Positions 9,611 through 22,119 of a stretch of DNA of 64,000 nucleotides are shown in pieces. A program made the position numbers and the translations under genes. Positions within the stretch are counted from its first letter, which is position 1; every line of letters begins with the position of its first letter. The notes below the pieces were generated by a model, which was not told the DNA's origin, did no database searches, and saw only the letters and a list, made by a program, of their open reading frames with translations. The DNA comes from Rhizopus arrhizus (lineage: Eukaryota; Mucoromycota; Mucoromycetes; Mucorales; Rhizopodaceae), in contig JAKZZE010000007.1 of assembly GCA_024220505.1 (NCBI GenBank), positions 496,001 through 560,000 on the forward strand, read 5' to 3'.

Positions 9611-10909
9611 ACCAAATTACTCATGTTCAAATAAGCTAATGTTTCTGTTGATAATAGCAAAAGAATTGTACCTAAAGTCTTATGAGGCAGCGCGGAGCTT
9701 TATAAATTAAGCTCGACTTCTCAAAAGGAAATACAGTTATAAAAGTAAAGATTTAACCACCTGCTAAAATAAACAACTTGAAAGATATAGCACACGCATG
9801 ATAATTGAATGAAAGATAAATACCATTTCTTTCGTGTTTAATATATTTTATAATCTGCTTCATACTATCGAAATGAAAGGATTACAAGAGGGTTTGGAAA
9901 GAGAAGCCAATTGGGTGATTAGTAAAAACAAAATACAGCAGCTTACTTGTACGACTATTATTCCAACTTGTAAAACCTTAAAACAAGAGAGAAGTTCAAA
10001 CAAACCTTTATGTTATATCTGTTGATATAAAACAAACCTCCCCCCCTTCAATTGTATTAAGTCTTTTAATAACAATGAACATGCTCAAGAATATGTCAGT
10101 ATCAATTCTATGAGCAAAAGAACAGAAACTAAATATAGAGATGGCCTAATGGAAATACAATATGATGGATCTTCCCAAATATAGAATACGCAAGTGAACT
10201 TTTAAATCATTGATCCCAAGCCAAAAGAAGTCCCGGTTATTCTGCATCACAAGATTTGAAATAGAATATATAAATATACACGGAGGACAACATTTAATAA
10301 AGGATATCTTTATTTCTTCTATCTAAAAAGTTCCATAGCTTTTGGCTTATTTGGCTTTCACTAGCCTGGAAAGATTATAGACAAGTACTCTCGAGAAATT
10401 CTAAGACACATAATGGTGCCAAAATAATATAGCACAACTTACGAAACCCCAGTAGAATTCGGCTCCGTCAATACTCCCAAACGTTGGTTTTCGACCTGTC
10501 AAAGAAGATAGCCTTTCTCCAGTCATCAGTCGTTCAACATCTATAAGAGTCCTTTTTTCTTTGTTTGGATTTAGATTCGCTGTCTTTCCAAGACGTTCAG
10601 GATAGTATTGTAAGTTGAACTTCAATAAATGGTCTTAAAGTCATCAAAGACTAGAAGTCCTGAGTTCAATCATCCGATGCAAAAAGCCTTGGCAACACCA
10701 ATTCCTATATAAATAAACATTACCATTCATATCATGATGTAACTTCACAAAAGACATGTCTGCCTTTTCCGTCTTTTTTTTTTAATTTTTTTTTTCTTTT
10801 TTCAAAGGTAAAAAGCATTCTTTTTACTCTATTCACAAAAATCATCTTTTTTGTAGAGTAGTTTATAAATATATGTGTCTTTATAAAGTTTTTATTTATA
10901 TTTTCTTTA
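9611..10909. other. Intergenic, no supported gene
   Basis: Several short frames on both strands, for example 10401-10625 on the minus strand with RKPTFGSIDGAEFYWGF, have no family I recognise and no start or splice context. The last 120 bp contain T-rich runs near the VAC14 3' end. Confidence 0.4.
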
Positions 10910-13900
10910 TTATCGTCGAGTTCTTCTTGCCATCATTCGGCTGGCTGTACCTCCAGTTGTATTTCCTGAAGACTTTGCATGGGTGCTATTTGCATTCATA
11001 TTATTATTGTTTACATCACTTCCAGTGGCAGAGCTTGCTAATCCTAAATTAGCCATCCCACTCCGAATCCCACTGGCGCCAACAGCAGCACTACTGGATG
11101 CCGTGTTGATCGCCGCGTTATTTGATAAGATTCCCAGTCCTTTGTTATTGTTACTCATCATATTATCATTTATTCCAAGTTGAAAGTTTTGTTGACTACT
11201 TCCAGGAGATCCACTTCCATCGCCATACGCTATTTTTGACCGTCTTGACCTCGTAAAAGTGCTCGAACGAGCAGCGCTTAGTAGTGCTAAATAGAGTATA
11301 TCAATACAGTAATTTTTCTTGTTTTTGTTCTTTACATTGTCTTCTTTGCTTTTCGTGCCTAGCTTGCACTTGCTTAAAATGTTGTAAAAGCTCTTGATAT
11401 CTAATCGCATTCGCTTCTTCGATCTTGGCTTTTGCTGCCTGTCTTTTTTCAGTAGATGTAGTCGATGTGGCTGCATTCGTAGCTGTTACTGCTATAGGGC
11501 TGATTCCAATTGTTATTAGATCTATGGAGCATTAACGTCTCTTTTTTTATACCTTTTTGGTAATACATGCAAAAATCCTAGCGATGAAACGCTGCTAAGT
11601 CTATTACGAAGAGTTGAAAATGCAGAGGATTGTGGTAGTAGCATCAATATGCCATATAAGCATTTGAATAAATAGGGGTATTTTTCAGGCTCCAGCAATT
11701 GAAGTCTAAGATCTGTTTATACATGTATAAGTATCAAATCCCTCCCTTTTTTTTAGGAACCTACATGTAAACACCGGAGATTCTAATAACTGCACTAATT
11801 TGTCTACTTGAATTAGTAGATTAACGGTTATCTCAAGCTCAGCACTAAATATTAATAAGCAAAGCTGAATGTTATATTGTTATACATATGCGCTTACAAT
11901 GTTTGGAGCATGTTGGATGCATGTTCATATGCCTGAGATAATAAACAAAGTGAGAAAGCAGAGATGGCATTATGGCACCATGATCTGTAGAGCGCATTAA
12001 ACAATCTTTGATTCTCCTTATTATCCAGGTTTCGAAGTCTTTTACGAAGATCAGACAGCTCAGAAGCTGTGATTAATATGATATTCAAATTTTGTATCAT
12101 GATACTGGCAAATTCAAGATCATCATCCACTTCTAAAATGTCCGCCATTGTACAATAGATACGTTCAGGGTCTAAGCTCATGCATAATTGCCGTATGATA
12201 AGGCTTCCTCTTGTTTCCAATAACCTTCTATCGGTGCTGAAGAGTGATAACAAGCTTACCATGAAACCACGAAAATAGTCTTGGTCTGAATAAAAGGATA
12301 TTTGCGCTAGTAACTGCAAATCTCTACGAACCACTTCTTCTGAAGAATCTGATAAAGTTTTTAATAATGCTGGGAACGTACCATCATCAGACATTAATAT
12401 CTACAAAGAGAAGGAAATATAGAAAGCTTTTAAGAGCCTTATACATCAAAATCATCCTACATGGCAGTTACCTTATTGGGAGCCTTCTTATGAAGCATTA
12501 AGAGCCAGTCTAGACTAGCAACACGAGTCTCCTCATGTTGGTTTAAAAATTGTAGACGCAAATTAGCTACAGTTGCTTGGTAGTCAAATGGGTCTCTTCC
12601 TTCATTACTACTGGTCATTTTTTGTGTCAATCGTATCTGTTGTGGGCTTCCAGACGGATCACTGACGCTTGAAGTTGGCTCAGGAAAAGTTGGCACAATA
12701 GAAGTTTCCAAAACTAATTTTTGTAGTTTCTGATTTGTATCTAATGCAATCAAACGTATAGCTGTGACAGAATGAGCCAAGCATGGCAGTACCTCTTTGA
12801 TTATTTCTGGAGTAAACTGGATGATCACGTCCTTTGCGATATCTATAAAGACGTTTATCCACAAAAGTGCTGTCTTTTGAATCTCTTCTTCGGTGGAAGA
12901 TAAATGATTGACTAAAATTTCCACAATCTTTGCATATTGAACAATCACTCCTTGACCGGGCATATATGTTCCTTTACCATGCCCATCATTCTCGGCATCA
13001 ATCTTCTCGTCTTCGGCATCCAATACAGAGCTACTCACAGTCGATTCTTCTTCTTTTGCTTCAACTTGTGTGTCCTCTGTAACATCCTCGCTTATATCTT
13101 CGGCATCATTTGATGGTGTTGTTGTTTCTACAGTTGGTGTAGCAGAGTTAGAAGAAACAGATGAAGTAGCAGTGATTGCAGCAGCAATTTGTTTGGGTTT
13201 ACGCTTTTGATCTTTAATATATGTTTGAAATTCGTTTTGTTGTCTTAGTTGACGTGCAGCAGCAGCCTCTTTGATCTCACCCAAAAAATCCTGTAATAAT
13301 CCACCTGTGGCTACTCTCACGTCTTCGCTTGCATCATTCAAACAACGTATTAATCCATCCAAAAATTCAGGCAAAAATGACACAAGCTCCAAGTCAGGAA
13401 TTGAATCTAAAACACACATCCAGGATACTAAAAATTGCCTTGAAGCAGAATTTCGAACATAAATACGTTGGCTCAATAATGGTATAAATCGAGGCAAAGA
13501 AAAGGCAGTGTTTCGAGGTAAAGAGGAAGGAGTGAATAATTCTTGACCGGACTCGGGAGGATTATAGGGTTCACTATATAAAGATTCGTATGTTGTAGCT
13601 AATTCGGATACAATATCCTTGATTAAACGATCCAGCAGTTCTGCACCATTTTTTACACTTATTTCTGAGTCTGCTGATAACTTGTGTAAAGAAGTAAGTC
13701 ATTTTGTTTTTGTTTACTGTGATGATAAAAATTACTCACTTTGCATAAAGCATCAAAGATACTATTAAAGTATCTTAACACTTCGCCTTTTGCCACTTTT
13801 GCAATGTTGTACATACTTTCACAAGCATAGTATCTAACCTTTTGATCCTGATTACTGAAGCATGTTAATATGGGTGGAACAATGATATCCAAGTATTTCG

Positions 13901-14278
13901 AAACCCCCTAAATATCTCACTTAGAATTTGGCCTGAGTTTTATGATATACAAGTTTTACGTTACTTGTCCTAAGGCAATTGAAGTCGCTGCCAAACCTAT
14001 CAAACCACCATAGCGTGCATAAGGGTTATTGGAATAGACAAATTCTTGAACAAGTGCATCGACAATTTGGGTAATGGATTCCTCTGATTTTTCATGTTCA
14101 CGTACAAGTCTAGTAACGAACTTTTTTCATTAAATCTTTCTCAAAAAAGGATCGCTTTTGCTATAGAATAAAAGCAACAAATATACCTTTCAATGTCTAA
14201 TGCTGCAGCTTTTCTTCTGTCATATGTTTTATCAGTTAGCCCTTTTATTAAATTAGGGGAAAATAAGCTTGTCTCCAT
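10910..14278 (-). CDS. VAC14: VAC14, scaffold of the PI(3,5)P2 regulatory complex
   Basis: HEAT-repeat scaffold that holds the PI3P 5-kinase Fab1 and phosphatase Fig4 together on vacuole/endosome membranes. Nine exons (minus): 14278-14187, 14109-13965, 13907-13740, 13680-12472, 12400-11898, 11844-11765, 11712-11553, 11499-11336, 11286-10910; phases all close, giving 965 aa. The N terminus ([20 protein letters not shown]) and HEAT blocks ([36 protein letters not shown]) match the family, as do [31 protein letters not shown] and the Vac14/Fig4-binding end ([18 protein letters not shown]). Between HEAT blocks lies an acidic, low-complexity insert (about residues 240-310). The C-terminal 120 residues are Asn/Ser-rich and end RRTRR, longer than in animals. 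The exon 7-8 junction relies on the TCTAATAAC branch and the acceptor at 11500. Confidence 0.93.
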
Positions 14279-14868
14279 CTTTTTGTTTTATCAAGTTACA
14301 GAAAAAAAGCACTTTATTTGGGATCGAGACATATAATTTTTTTTTAAAAAAAAAAAAAAACGCCTCAAGCAGTTCGGGTATTGTGTTCCCAGGAAAGTTG
14401 CAGAGAGATAAGCTTTTTAGCTTATTTCATTTCGAAATCAATCAATATATATACCATTCTTACTGATGATGCTCTTAATAAATTCCTAAATGTATTTTAT
14501 AATATAGTTTACAAACTAATTGTGTTTATTCTGAAACAGTTTTCAGGATGATATACAAAATTGGCTTTTTCTTATTTTTCATTATGAATTTGATCCTGTT
14601 GGAGAGTAAATCTATAGTTTTCAGAGATGTATAGTCTTTTGTAGGAATATCTAATCCAATTAACAGATGATAATGTTCAATATGCTTCTCTGGCGATTTA
14701 CACTATGCATTTGTAAGTTTTAAACCCCGAAAAAAGCTCGGAAATTCACGTCATCGTTTCATTGAGTGCAGTCCTTCAATTTTTTGTTACCAGCCGGCCC
14801 TGATACAACAATTTTTTTTGTTGTGCTTCAAAATAACCGCTCTTTTTTTGTAAGTTAAAAAGTTAACA
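14279..14868. other. Divergent promoter region between VAC14 and OSCP
   Basis: VAC14 leaves to the left and OSCP to the right, so this 590-bp gap should hold both promoters. It has a T9/A14 palindromic tract at about 14339-14360 and no coding signal. Confidence 0.45.
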
Positions 14869-15774
14869 ATGGCTTCTCGTTTCACCCGTTTGACTACTTC
14901 TGTTCCCAAGGTAAAATACCCTTTTCTTACTCAATCATTAATTTAGACACAATAAAATGAAAACATCAGTAAACCCTAATTAAACATTATTTTATTTCCT
15001 TTTTTCTATTTTAGTTGGCTCGTGGTTATGCTGCCGCTCCTACTTCTGTCAAGGTAAATTCTTTCAACATGCTTTTAAACAAAAAAAAAGAAAAAAGAAT
15101 CGCAACAGGATCTAACTTTTTTTTTTTATAAATAGGCTCCTATCACTCTTTTCGGTCTCGAAGGTCGTTACGCTACTGCTCTTTACACTGCCGCTGTTCG
15201 TCAAAACAGCCTTGATGCCGTCGAAAAAGACCTCAACACTTTTGCTCAAGCCATCAAGAAGGATGAAGCTTTCAGAAGCTTCTTAGAAAACCCCACTGTT
15301 CCTCGTGCTACTAAGTTGGGTGGTCTTAATGAAGTTGTTAAGAAGGCTGGTAAGCCTTCCGAATTAACTGGCAACTTGCTCGAAGTTTTAGCTGAAAACG
15401 GTCGTTTGAACACTCTTGACAAAGTCATTGAATCTTACAGCGAATTGATGAGTGCTCACCGTAACGAATTACCTCTTGTTGTTACTTCCGCCAAGGTAAA
15501 AAAAGAAAAAGAAATTCCAATGATTTTTATAATGAAACTATTGTTAATGTGTATTGCGGTATAGCCTTTGGATAAGTCAGCCTTGAACAAAATTGTTGAA
15601 TCTCTTCAAAAGAGCAAGCTTGCTGACGGTAAGAAGCTTCTTGTTTCTAACAAGGTTAAGCCTGATATTCTCGGTGGTGTTTTGGTTGAAATTGGAGATA
15701 AGAGCATTGATTTGACTGTTTCTTCTAAGCTTGCTAAATTAAACAAATTGGTTACTGGTAAGAGGAGAAAATGA
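14869..15774 (+). CDS. ATP5: ATP synthase subunit 5 / OSCP (peripheral stalk), mitochondrial
   Basis: Joins the F1 head to the peripheral stalk of mitochondrial ATP synthase. Exons 14869-14910, 15015-15053, 15136-15495, 15565-15774 with GTAAAW donors; 216 aa. The first two small exons encode a presequence (MASRFTRLTTSVPKLARGYA). Exon 3 starts the conserved OSCP domain (LFGLEGRYATALYTAAVRQN, then FLENPTVPRATKLGGL and NLLEVLAENGRLNTLDKVI). The last exon has the C-terminal motif DILGGVLVEIGDKSIDLTVS, which is diagnostic. Phase-0 junctions throughout. Length equals the family norm. Confidence 0.96.
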
Positions 15775-17683
15775 TGTGAAGCATAAAGAGTTATTGACAC
15801 AATTTTTATGTAGACTCTGTTTAAATAATGGGAAAAGGAAAACGACAGAAAAAAAAACAATAAAAAAGCGATTTCTCTTTTTGTTCATGCGGGCCCTTCT
15901 AATTTATGTTTATCCTAAACGATAACGAATGTTTCTACTTTAATTTTAAAAGAAAAGGATGTAATTATGCTATCGTCTATGTTTATTAAATCGCTCCAAA
16001 GTAATGGTGATCTTATCGTTTTTAAAATAATCGCCAGATTCAATCATGACTGACGAGCGTGAAGCATTAGCAGTACAAAATGCAAAACGAACCGACAGAT
16101 TGTAAGTACATGATGGTACGGCTTAGAAGCGAAACGTTGAAATCTACTTGCATCCTGTCTGGATCTATGAACAGCAAATTCCCAAGCCGCTGCATATACC
16201 CGCAAAGATGTTCATCTTACACGACGTTTCTTAATGATGAAGACCAGTCAAATCTCTTATGAAGAACTGGCGTTACAATTCTCATAACCCGGCCTTCATG
16301 CCTTCCAAATGTTAAAAGAAGACTATAAAAGTCTTTCAAAATGTATCGTCATGTTGAAGGCATCATATAACATCAAATAGCGAAAGTTCACAAAAATGTC
16401 TTTGACAGGCGGATGCTTCCTACTTTTGCAGAATACATTCAGTAAGTGATATTGCCTTCATTGTAAGCAGTGTCATTTTCTAAGCGAACAAAAGCTTTAA
16501 ATCATAAGAAGGCCATCTTACAAAAGCTGTATAGTTGAAAATGAACTATTTTTACATGATACTTATTTTTTTTTTTTAACTTGCATTCTTGTTTATAAAG
16601 TAATTTGAAATCAATGGTATAAATGGTAAACCTTACGGCTCATGAAAGATAAATAAAATGCAAACGGGGTTTACATTGGCAGTGTGATTAGCTCTTCCCT
16701 TTTCTAATTTCAGTAGCACTACTAAAAAAAGTGGCTAAGGAGCATGTCTCAGTGCATAATCATATCAAACACTGAACAAGCATTAGGGTATTTTAATGGA
16801 ATGAAGAATCTATAGTTCTCTTTCATCTAACGATAGAAAATAGCTGTAAAAAATTAGCTAGCTACCTGATCGAACATCACCATGTTTTCTAATAACACCG
16901 ATTGCGCAAGAACAAACATTCCAGTGCCATAAAATATCAAAATAAAGGGTTTAGTAGGTAAGAAATTAAGATATAGGAAACAGCAACATGAAATGTTCCG
17001 CGTTATCTGATATCTAGTTGTCACTTGATGGTTCAACAGCCGAACTACGCTTGATTGCAAATATATATTCATCTGCTTGATAAAAAGCCGGCAGATTTAT
17101 CCTCAACATTTGTAATTTTTAACAGCAAGCATTTTGCGGTTGTAGATAATTATATATTAAAATCATCTGAAAATGACAGCTTTCAAAGGGTTATTGTATG
17201 CTGATAAATTATTTGTGGACGATAGAATAAGCATATTATTCAATTGGTATAACTATGAATGCAAAAGCGAAAGAATGATTAAAGTAATCAGAAATATACC
17301 CAGATGAAAATACCAAGTTAGACCCTAGTATTTGACAAAGTGACATCGCATCTTGTGGACTTGCTCTCCTTACTGTATGTCCAGTCATTGCCAAAATAGC
17401 CATCTATTTTGGATTTAAAAGAAAAGTACAAGCAAGAGGATTTTTATCAGCAGAGCAACTGAATGAACGAAGAAGCTATTTTTTTTTTTTTTTTTTTGCA
17501 TAACGACATGAACAAATCGTGTTCTGCATGATCCTCACTAAAAGAATTTTGTATGAGAGAGCTACCAGTTGACGCAAAATGAAATTCAAGAACCGCTGTT
17601 GATTTTAAAAAAATCAGTACCTCATTTACATTAACACCCGTAAAAAAAAAAAAAAAAAAAACAATAACAAAGATAAATTAAGC
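15775..17683. other. 1.9-kb intergenic region without a recognisable gene
   Basis: Frames longer than 60 codons on either strand (for example around 16080-16262 and 16854-17072) have no family resemblance or splice context. A fragment near 16050 (EREALAVQNAKRTDRL) could be a relic but cannot be placed. T-rich tract at 17480-17498 and A-rich tract at 17643-17660, the latter just upstream of ADA2. Confidence 0.4.
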
Positions 17684-19270
17684 ATGACAATTACGCATCG
17701 GCAAAAACCTTCAGGAAGTTCCTTGAGTGCATCAAATACAACATCCGAAGGTGGTAACAGTATTGACGATAAAGAGCCACCCAAATATCACTGTGATGCA
17801 TGTTCCAATGATGTCACAAATACAGTTCGAATCCGATGTGCTGATAAAGACTGTCCTGACTTTGATCTCTGCGTCACTTGCTTCTGTGGAGGAGCAGAAC
17901 CTGTGAAGCATAAGACTTGGCACGATTATCGCATAGTCAAGCCTCATAATTTCCCGATCTTTAGCGAAGACTGGGATGCAGATGAAGAGTTGCTTTTGAT
18001 TGAAGCTGCAGAGAAAATGGGTATTGGAAACTGGCAAGCGATTGCTGACTATGTCGGAACAAAGAACAAAGCAGATTGCGAACAGCATTATTTGGAAGTG
18101 TATGTATCCAGCCCAGATTGGCCTTTACCACGTATGGATCTCAACTTTGAAACAAGCGAAGCAGAATTCCGTGAACGTAAGCGTCAACGACTTCAGCAAT
18201 CGCGTGGCCTTATGCCTCGAAAGCCTGCCATGTCACAACCTAACAGTTCAAAGCCTATAACAAGTGGTCCTGCTTATCATGAAATTCAAGGTTATATGCC
18301 TCGACGTTTTGAATTTGAAACAGAATATGAAAATGACGCAGAACAGTTTGTGAAGGACATGGTGTTTAATGATGATGACACACAGGAAGAAATTGATTTG
18401 AAGATCATGGTATTAGATATTTATAATTCTCGACTGGATCGACGAATGGAGCGCAAAAAGTTGATATTCGAAAGACGATGGCTGGATTTCAAGCGAATGC
18501 AAGCTGTGGAACGAAGACGGCAAAAGGAAGAGCGAGAGATATACAATAAAACGCGTGTGTTCTGTAGACTTCAAACAGAGGAAGATTATGAAATGTTTGT
18601 AAAAGGCTTAGTAAAAGAACAGCAATTAAGAGATAGAATAGCTACATTACAAGAGTGGCGACAGGCGGGCCTCACCACCATAAAACAAGGAGAACAATAT
18701 GAGCGTGAAAAGCAAAACAGACTTGCTCAACTAAAGACTTTTATGTCACTATCCAACGACAGAATGGGAGCAACAAGCGCAAGTCAAAGAAATACCTACC
18801 GTTCGCAAATGGCTGCTCTTACTACATCAAATGGTGCCAACTATTATCGAGATAGACAAGCACAACAGACACCTATTCCAACCATTTCTACTGTCGCTGC
18901 CACAGCTGCTCCTGCCGGCGGAAGAAAACCGGCTAATCCTCTCAATATTCGAGACGCTGATGGTGTACACTTATTAACAGAAGAGGAGCAAATACTGTGC
19001 TCGACATTGCGTATCATGCCAAGACCCTACCTCGTTATAAAAGACACAATATTGAAAGAATATGCAAAACAAGGCTATTTGAAACGAAGGCAGGCTCGTG
19101 CACTGATCAAGATTGATGTAAATAAAACCAGTAGAATCTATGACTTTTTCGTGGAGAGTGGATGGATAAAGGCATTCAAGGACCCAGCAGCAGCAGCATC
19201 GACACCATCAGCAACAAGTACTACGGCTGATGTCAACACAAACGCACTCACAACTACAGAAGCAAAATAA
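17684..19270 (+). CDS. ADA2: Transcriptional adaptor ADA2 (SAGA histone acetyltransferase module)
   Basis: Partner of Gcn5 and Ada3 in SAGA-type complexes, where it stimulates nucleosomal H3 acetylation. Single exon, 528 aa. Domains in order: a Ser/Thr-rich leader; a ZZ zinc finger (about residues 35-80, CDACSNDV and CADKDCPDFDLCVTCFCGG with a following H..H pattern); a SANT/Myb domain (about 95-145, DADEELLLIEAAEKMGIGNW); the Ada2 core helix region (GYMPRRFEFETEYENDAEQF, and KTRVFCRLQTEEDYEMFV); and a C-terminal SWIRM domain (about 430-500, LTEEEQILCSTLRIMPRPYL). The order ZZ-SANT-SWIRM is diagnostic. The lack of introns is unusual in this window. It converges on DUS1. Confidence 0.97.
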   Translation: MTITHRQKPSGSSLSASNTTSEGGNSIDDKEPPKYHCDACSNDVTNTVRIRCADKDCPDFDLCVTCFCGGAEPVKHKTWHDYRIVKPHNFPIFSEDWDADEELLLIEAAEKMGIGNWQAIADYVGTKNKADCEQHYLEVYVSSPDWPLPRMDLNFETSEAEFRERKRQRLQQSRGLMPRKPAMSQPNSSKPITSGPAYHEIQGYMPRRFEFETEYENDAEQFVKDMVFNDDDTQEEIDLKIMVLDIYNSRLDRRMERKKLIFERRWLDFKRMQAVERRRQKEEREIYNKTRVFCRLQTEEDYEMFVKGLVKEQQLRDRIATLQEWRQAGLTTIKQGEQYEREKQNRLAQLKTFMSLSNDRMGATSASQRNTYRSQMAALTTSNGANYYRDRQAQQTPIPTISTVAATAAPAGGRKPANPLNIRDADGVHLLTEEEQILCSTLRIMPRPYLVIKDTILKEYAKQGYLKRRQARALIKIDVNKTSRIYDFFVESGWIKAFKDPAAAASTPSATSTTADVNTNALTTTEAK

Positions 19271-19730
19271 GCAAATTCCCCCTCGAACTATCAAAAAAAA
19301 AAAAAAAAAAAAATATAAATAGGCATCTACTGTTTCATAAAGCAAAGTGTGAAGGATATTTTTATTTGAATTAACAAACGTCTTATGAATAAATAAAAGG
19401 CAAGACAAGTGTACATTTGACTTTTTTTTTTTTTAGCATGCGTAAAAGGTTCAGTACAGATTAGAAGAGATACGATTCTAATGCTATTTAGATAAACATG
19501 AGCGAATGAATAGATAAGATCTATTCTGTCATCATCACAACACACAACCACTGTCATTTGACCCTTGTTACTCGAATATAAATGAAATTTAACTGAATGG
19601 GTACCTGTAACAACCGAAAAGTATATAAAAAAGAGTGTCTTGGTTTATTTGTCTAATCATTTTATGTTTTGAGAAATTATATAATGTGCATTTTTGGTAT
19701 AGATGCAAGATGATGGTTTCTTTTTGCTAT
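19271..19730. other. Gap between convergent ADA2 and DUS1
   Basis: Shared 3' region of two convergent genes. Contains A- and T-rich tracts (A19 at 19292-19310, T12 at 19423-19434). No coding signal. Confidence 0.45.
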
Positions 19731-20952
19731 TTAACAACTTGCACACATTTCTGTGTCTTCCTTCAACTTTTTGTTGTTTGCAAGTTCTTCAGAGGAAGCT
19801 TCAGACAAGTTGCGTTTCTTGTCATTCTTTGACTCCTCCTTCTTGGGAAGCGCAGGTCTAATGTAGGGCTGACATCGCCAGTAGGCATATTTGCGGATAC
19901 CATTTTCATCAGGTTGGCCTTGTTCATCCGGGCTTTCCCCTTTCTCTTCAATCTCTTTCGTCACTCTCTCCTTCAGCTCTCTCACAATACTGTAAAATTC
20001 ATCCAGCTCCCTAGCCCTTCCAAGGCGTGCTCTCAGGTCAGTGTGAACCGGCAAGCTGGGATGCAAAAGTTTGAACATGTGCCCCTTGATCATGCCAGGA
20101 TTTGTCTTTTCTTCCTTGCAAATGTCCAGATATTCTTCTGCGACTTGATAGGTAAAAGGAGGTAATTTCTTTCCGCTTGAGAAAATAGCCGGGTTGTAAA
20201 GACTGCCCTCAGCGGTCATGACAGCATCCACTCCGGTGTAGTCAATACACCTTTGAATGTCTTCATGGTACAAGATGTTGCCGTTTGCAACCACAGGGAT
20301 CTTCAGGGCCTGCTTGACTGCCTTGATCTTATCCCAATCGGCCAGTCCGGTGTGGTGTCCTCTTTGCTCTCTTAATCTACCGTGAACTGTCAACATTTGA
20401 GCGCCAGCGGCTTCAATCATCTTTGCGTATTCGATTGTCTTTTCCACCGTTGGGAAACAGCGAATTTTGACAGTGACAGGTATGGCAAGCTCTTTATGTA
20501 ATGTAGATACCATCTTTTCAATCAGTTCCCATTCGTCCTGCAAAAAGGAACCATAACGTCCTCTTTTGGCAATGTTTTGTGGACATCCCAAGTTGAGATC
20601 GACTGCATCACAGTCATTTTCTACAAACCGAGCCGCTTTTAAAAGAATTTCTGGATCATTGGCACAAAACTAGGTTTAGATTAGAATCAATATCAAGTTC
20701 ACTCTCGAAGCTTACTTGAACAATAAGTGGTCTGTCCTCTTTATTTGTTGTGAACTGATCGTCCCTGTACTTTTTGCCCTCACTGAAAAGTCTGGCATGG
20801 AACATGGGTGTAACGCAGACATCAGCTCCATACTTTCTACACAAAATTCTATAGGCAAGCTCTGATTGATCCACCATAGGTGCCAAGATGGTCTTGGGGG
20901 ACTTTAACGTTTTGTTGAAGAATTCATAGCCTGCTAATTTGACAGGTGTCAT
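19731..20952 (-). CDS. DUS1: tRNA-dihydrouridine(16/17) synthase
   Basis: FMN- and NADPH-dependent enzyme reducing uridines 16/17 in the tRNA D-loop. Exons on the minus strand: 20952-20716 and 20669-19731 (46-bp intron, phase 0); 391 aa. The TIM barrel begins with the Dus signature [20 protein letters not shown]. The catalytic Cys is in [17 protein letters not shown], followed by [18 protein letters not shown] and [10 protein letters not shown] (phosphate/FMN binding) and [16 protein letters not shown]. The C-terminal extension ([12 protein letters not shown]) is typical of Dus1. The highly basic/acidic tail is low complexity. It diverges from FRG1. Confidence 0.95.
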
Positions 20953-21120
20953 AGTAAGGAACTGAAAAGATAAAGAAAAAAAAAAAAGATAAAAAAATTT
21001 TTTTTTTTTTTCCCTTTCTCTCCAAAGAGAAAATCATTGTTTCTTTATTTTTACTCTCAGTTACGGACTTTATTTTTCTTTGCTCTTTTCTTTTTTTTTA
21101 TATATATAGCCTAGTATAAA
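20953..21120. promoter_or_regulatory. Short divergent promoter between DUS1 and FRG1
   Basis: Only 168 bp separate the start codons of two divergent genes. The gap contains an A11/T14 pair of homopolymers (20977-20987 and 20998-21011) and a TATATATA run (21099-21106) about 15 bp before the FRG1 ATG. Such A/T tracts exclude nucleosomes in fungi, so this is likely a shared bidirectional promoter (inference). Confidence 0.5.
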
Positions 21121-22059
21121 ATGTCAGGAAAACCAAGCAAGTTGATGTTTAAAGGTGATAAAGGAGGCAGGTGAGTTACTGATGATTTCAAAAAAAAGCT
21201 GTAATCTTATTAAATCTAAAAGTAAAAAGAAGAGAAAGCATCGTTCTGAAGGAGATGCAGAAAAAAGGGCGGCTGAAGCAACGAACCAAGGTAGTTTGGC
21301 GAGTTTTTTTTTTACGACGTGTCTTACTGATTGCTACTTTTTTTTTAGTATGGGTACCTGCGGATAAGATTGAAGATCTTGTTGGCCCACTGTTCATTAC
21401 ACAGCCTACGGATCCACCTGTTTGCTTAACGACAGATGAATTTGATCGATTTATGCCCTATCCACTACCCGATCTCTATGAACGTGCTCCAGAACCTACT
21501 ATTATGCAGCAAGTATTTGTTGGTTCTCGAGTCGTTGGCTCGACCAACGGTTTTGCTTTCAAGTCATCCAACGGAAAGTATTTGAGCAGTGATAAATTTG
21601 GTGTGGTTGAATGCCACAGTGAAGCGATTGGAGGACAAGAAGAGTGGCGACCGGTGATAACAGATGCAGGTTTTGCCTTTGAAAGCGTGCACAATAAATT
21701 CTTGATGATTGATGAGGTTGCCGGTGGAGGATTTAGGATTCGTGCTGATGCAGATGATGTTGGATTTTGCGAAACCTTTAGAGTGTTTTGTCAATCGAGA
21801 TTTAAATATAAACCAAAATCCAAGTCGAAAGATAAAGAGGGTGGTGAGTCTGATGATGATCTAGTGTAAGTAGAGTAGATGTTAAATATTATTTATTAAT
21901 GACTGTCGTAGTAAAAAATATCAATCCTGGGGAGGGGGTAAAACTCATCATGGTGGTTTAAGCAAGCGTGAAGCAAAGAAAGCAAAAGTTGAAGGTCGTT
22001 TAGCCGAAGCTTTATTAGACCAAAGATCAAAATCTAAGGCTGATCGTTATTGTAAATAA
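21121..22059 (+). CDS. FRG1: FRG1 homologue (actin-bundling / RNA-processing protein)
   Basis: FRG1 proteins are nuclear, associate with spliceosomal C complex and bind F-actin through a beta-trefoil. Exons 21121-21170, 21223-21290, 21349-21865, 21912-22059 with consistent phases; 260 aa. The N terminus has the short motif SKLMFKGDKGG and a basic Lys-rich patch (KKKRKHR). A VWVPAD block starts the fascin-like trefoil, which contains FAFKSSNGKYLSSDKFGVVE, SEAIGGQEEWRPVI and DDVGFCETFRVFCQS. The last exon ends LDQRSKSKADRYCK, nearly identical to the human C terminus, which makes the identification secure. The intron 1 acceptor (21222) is the least certain junction. Confidence 0.92.
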
Positions 22060-22078
22060 ACCAAATATTCTCTTTTTA

Positions 22079-22119
<41 letters not shown>

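Noticed and set aside
10401..10625. 74-codon minus-strand frame (RKPTFGSIDGAEFYWGF)
   Set aside because: No splice partners and no family match from memory; could be debris.
19731..20165. Plus-strand frames within DUS1 and ADA2/FRG1 shadows
   Set aside because: Out-of-frame readings of real genes.
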